Program-made: the position numbers and the translations under genes | The notes under the pieces: generated by a model | Database searches by the model: none | The model's input: only the letters and a program-made list of their open reading frames with translations | What the model was told of the DNA's origin: nothing | Assembly: GCF_028548395.1 (NCBI RefSeq) | Contig: NZ_JAQQLA010000003.1 | Location: 496,001 to 560,000, forward strand | DNA length: 64,000 bases | Direction: 5' to 3' | DNA from: Vogesella indigofera | Lineage (GTDB): Bacteria > Pseudomonadota > Gammaproteobacteria > Burkholderiales > Chromobacteriaceae | Shown here: piece by piece, positions 62,178-64,000 of the stretch | Numbering within the stretch: the first letter of the stretch is position 1 | How the letters are laid out: each line of letters opens with the position of its first letter

Positions 62178-62652
62178 ACCGGATCGCGTCTTTTTGCTGG
62201 CGCGCCCGGCGCACTTCCTGGCGCTGGGCTTTGGCAGCGGCCTGATCACGCCGGCGCCCGGCACCTGGGGCACGCTGGCGGCCTTGCCGCTGGCCGCGCT
62301 CTTGCTGTGGCTGGGCGTCAGCGGCGGGGCGCTGGCACTACTGACGCTGCCACTGTTCCTGCTTGGCATCTGGCTGTGCGACGTCACCGGCCGCGCGCTG
62401 GGGGTGGCCGATTCCGGACACATCGTGTGGGACGAGATCGTGGCGATGCTGCTGGTACTGGCGCTGGTGCCGGCCACGCCGCTGTGGTGGCTGCTGGCTT
62501 TTGCCGCCTTCCGCCTGTTCGACATCGTCAAGCCGTGGCCGATTCGCTGGCTGGACCGCCACGTGCATGGCGGCTTCGGCGTGATGCTGGACGACGCCGT
62601 CGCCGCACTGTTTGCAACACTATTGTTACGACTATTGCAGCCGCTGCTATAG
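62161..62652 (+). CDS. pgpA: Phosphatidylglycerophosphatase A
   Basis: PgpA dephosphorylates phosphatidylglycerophosphate to phosphatidylglycerol in the inner membrane. The product is 163 residues with about three to four TM segments (about 42-60, 62-80, 100-125 and 140-160). Motifs: SGLITPAPGTWGTLAALP, VWDEIVAMLL and FRLFDIVKPWPIRWLDRHVH, which carry the conserved acidic residues. Confidence 0.94.
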   Translation: MTTSRKPDRVFLLARPAHFLALGFGSGLITPAPGTWGTLAALPLAALLLWLGVSGGALALLTLPLFLLGIWLCDVTGRALGVADSGHIVWDEIVAMLLVLALVPATPLWWLLAFAAFRLFDIVKPWPIRWLDRHVHGGFGVMLDDAVAALFATLLLRLLQPLL

Positions 62653-62713
62653 AAGTCTTGTTACCACTATGACATATCCGTAATATGCCAAAACTTTTTC
62701 CCGGGTTACGGAT

Positions 62714-64000
62714 ATGCAGAACGTGCTTGATGATGGCCTGCTGACGCTACTGCACAGCGCGGTAGCACCCTGGCTGGTACTCGATGCGCAACAGCGGCTG
62801 CGCGCCTGCAATCCCGCGGCTGGGCAATTACTGGGCGAGACGGCCAGCGTCGGCACGGTGCTGCCGCTTGCCCGCGCCGGCGAGTGGCAGGGCGTACCAC
62901 TGCCGGCAGAGATGCTGCCCTGCCAGCTGGCCTCGCGCCTGTTCGGCCTACTGCCCGGCCCGCAGGCGAACGCGCTGACCGCCTACCGGTTGGTGCCGCT
63001 GCAAGACTGGCACGAGCAGGAGCAGAAGCGCCGCCAGCGCGAACACTATCTGCAGATTCTCTCCGATCTGGCCGCCTCCAGCGAAAAAGACCGCCTGCAC
63101 CGGCTGGACAGCGCGCTGGCCGCCGGCGCGGCGGCGCTGGGTATGGAGATTGCCTTTGTCGCTCAGCGCAAGGGCGCGCAGCTGGAAATCGTTGCCTGTC
63201 ACGCCGGCGACGATCTGAGCCGCGGCAAGTCCCTGCCGCTGGACCTGACCTATTGCGAACGCACGCTGCAGAACGGCCAGCTGCTGTGTCTGCCCGACGT
63301 GCTGGAAACAGCGCTGGCCGACAGTGCCTGCTACCGCGAATTCCGCTTCCGCGCCTACATCGGCATACCGCTGCTGGTACAGGGGCAGATTTTTGGCACG
63401 CTCGCCTTCTGCGCCAGCGCGCCGCGCGCACCGTTTTCCAGCGCCGACACCGAGTTCGTGCAGCACCTGGCGCGCTGGACGGCGGTCGTAGTGGAACGCA
63501 AGCTGGCCGCCGACGAGGCGATGCAGACCCAGCAAGCGATGGAAGAACAGTTAGGGTGGCTGCGGCTGGCAGGGCAGGTGGCCCGCCTCGGACACTGGAG
63601 CTACGCACCGCAGGATGGGCAGGTGTCGCTGTCGCAAGAGGCCTGCCGCCTGCTAGCCGTCGCGCCGCGCCCGCTGCTGCCGCTGGTGGAGGTGGAGCGC
63701 CGGATGCTGGTGCAGGATCGCCAGCGTTGGCGCGACGCGCTACAGCACAGCCTTCAGCAACGCACACCGCTGGCAGTGGAAGTGCGCCTGCGCCACGGCG
63801 ACAGTGGCTACGGCTGGCTGGCACTGCGCGCGCAGGTGGTGGAACGCGACGGCGAACCACTGCTGTTTGGCGTGCTGATGGACGTCACCGACGCCAAGGA
63901 GTCGCAGCAGCTGATCCAGTACCAGGCCTCGCACGATGCGCTGACCGGCTGCATCAATCGCACCCTGTTGTTCGACCGCCTGGGGCAGGAGATCCGTCGC
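62714..64000 (+). CDS. PAS-GAF-PAS-GGDEF signalling protein (3' truncated by window)
   Basis: The open frame runs off the window end after 429 codons from the ATG at 62714. Visible are an N-terminal PAS-like module (about 1-65, LTLLHSAVAPWLVLDAQQ), a GAF domain at about 110-270 (AGAAALGMEIAFVAQRKGAQ, FRAYIGIPLLVQGQIFGTLA), a PAS/PAC module about 285-400 (GHWSYAPQDGQVSLS, WLALRAQVVERDG, VLMDVTDAKESQQL), and the beginning of a GGDEF domain (ASHDALTGCINRTLLFDRL). It is probably a diguanylate cyclase; the GGDEF active site and any EAL domain lie beyond the end. Confidence 0.88.
   Translation, partial: MQNVLDDGLLTLLHSAVAPWLVLDAQQRLRACNPAAGQLLGETASVGTVLPLARAGEWQGVPLPAEMLPCQLASRLFGLLPGPQANALTAYRLVPLQDWHEQEQKRRQREHYLQILSDLAASSEKDRLHRLDSALAAGAAALGMEIAFVAQRKGAQLEIVACHAGDDLSRGKSLPLDLTYCERTLQNGQLLCLPDVLETALADSACYREFRFRAYIGIPLLVQGQIFGTLAFCASAPRAPFSSADTEFVQHLARWTAVVVERKLAADEAMQTQQAMEEQLGWLRLAGQVARLGHWSYAPQDGQVSLSQEACRLLAVAPRPLLPLVEVERRMLVQDRQRWRDALQHSLQQRTPLAVEVRLRHGDSGYGWLALRAQVVERDGEPLLFGVLMDVTDAKESQQLIQYQASHDALTGCINRTLLFDRLGQEIRR

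Overview
The window is GC-rich, densely coding chromosomal DNA of a betaproteobacterium. The gene content (narGHJI, narXL, a complete Moco pathway, cysB next to a cysTWA-type sulfate transporter, fruBKA, a ribBX-type riboflavin gene, phaB) and the protein sequences suggest order Neisseriales, most likely a Chromobacteriaceae relative such as Vogesella or Chromobacterium. That placement is inferred from recognised proteins only. I see no rRNA, tRNA, insertion sequence or CRISPR array.

The left third (1-25 kb) is a nitrate-respiration, molybdenum and sulfur region. It holds the end of narGHJI and a NIT-domain chemoreceptor that probably senses nitrate. A sulfate uptake block follows (cysB, cysA, cysW, cysT, a degenerate hydrolase and sbp), then a molybdate block (modE, modA, a separate TOBE/mop gene, modB, modC) with a ModE-type operator. 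Next come moaC-narX-narL, mobB-moaD-moaE-mobA, moaA with a carbonic anhydrase, and fdhD-fdhE. Molybdate uptake, cofactor synthesis, nitrate sensing and formate dehydrogenase maturation are therefore clustered. At about 22.9 kb a 5'-truncated NtrC-type response regulator abuts fdhD head to head, directly before a sensor kinase. This looks like an old deletion junction.

The middle (25-48 kb) is mostly housekeeping: a KfrA-like coiled-coil DNA-binding protein, fRMsr, phaB, rsgA-phhB-M48 protease, orn-pgi-pncC, a BMP-type nucleoside ABC transporter, a tyrosine recombinase divergent from a second KfrA-like gene, darP-mog-yheT-trpC, pmbA, a patatin phospholipase, dsbB, a 56-codon small gene with its own promoter, and folE followed by a BLUF photoreceptor. 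The right part (48-64 kb) carries the fructose PTS (fruR divergent from fruBKA), a TetR regulator, an MscS channel, prfC, the cluster ribE-ribBX-ribH-nusB-thiL-pgpA, and the start of a PAS/GAF/GGDEF protein cut by the window end.

The most striking feature is a dispersed 13-mer, AAGGTTGGCCGCA, which I find 23 times exactly (both strands) plus 11 times with one mismatch. It occurs in all six coding phases inside genes, is enriched between genes, and three times forms perfect inverted pairs with a 4-nt loop that serve as terminators between convergent genes. This is the classic signature of a DNA uptake sequence (DUS/USS), but the motif is unlike the Neisseria DUS (GCCGTCTGAA) or the Pasteurellaceae USS. 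I propose it as a candidate new DUS dialect for this lineage.
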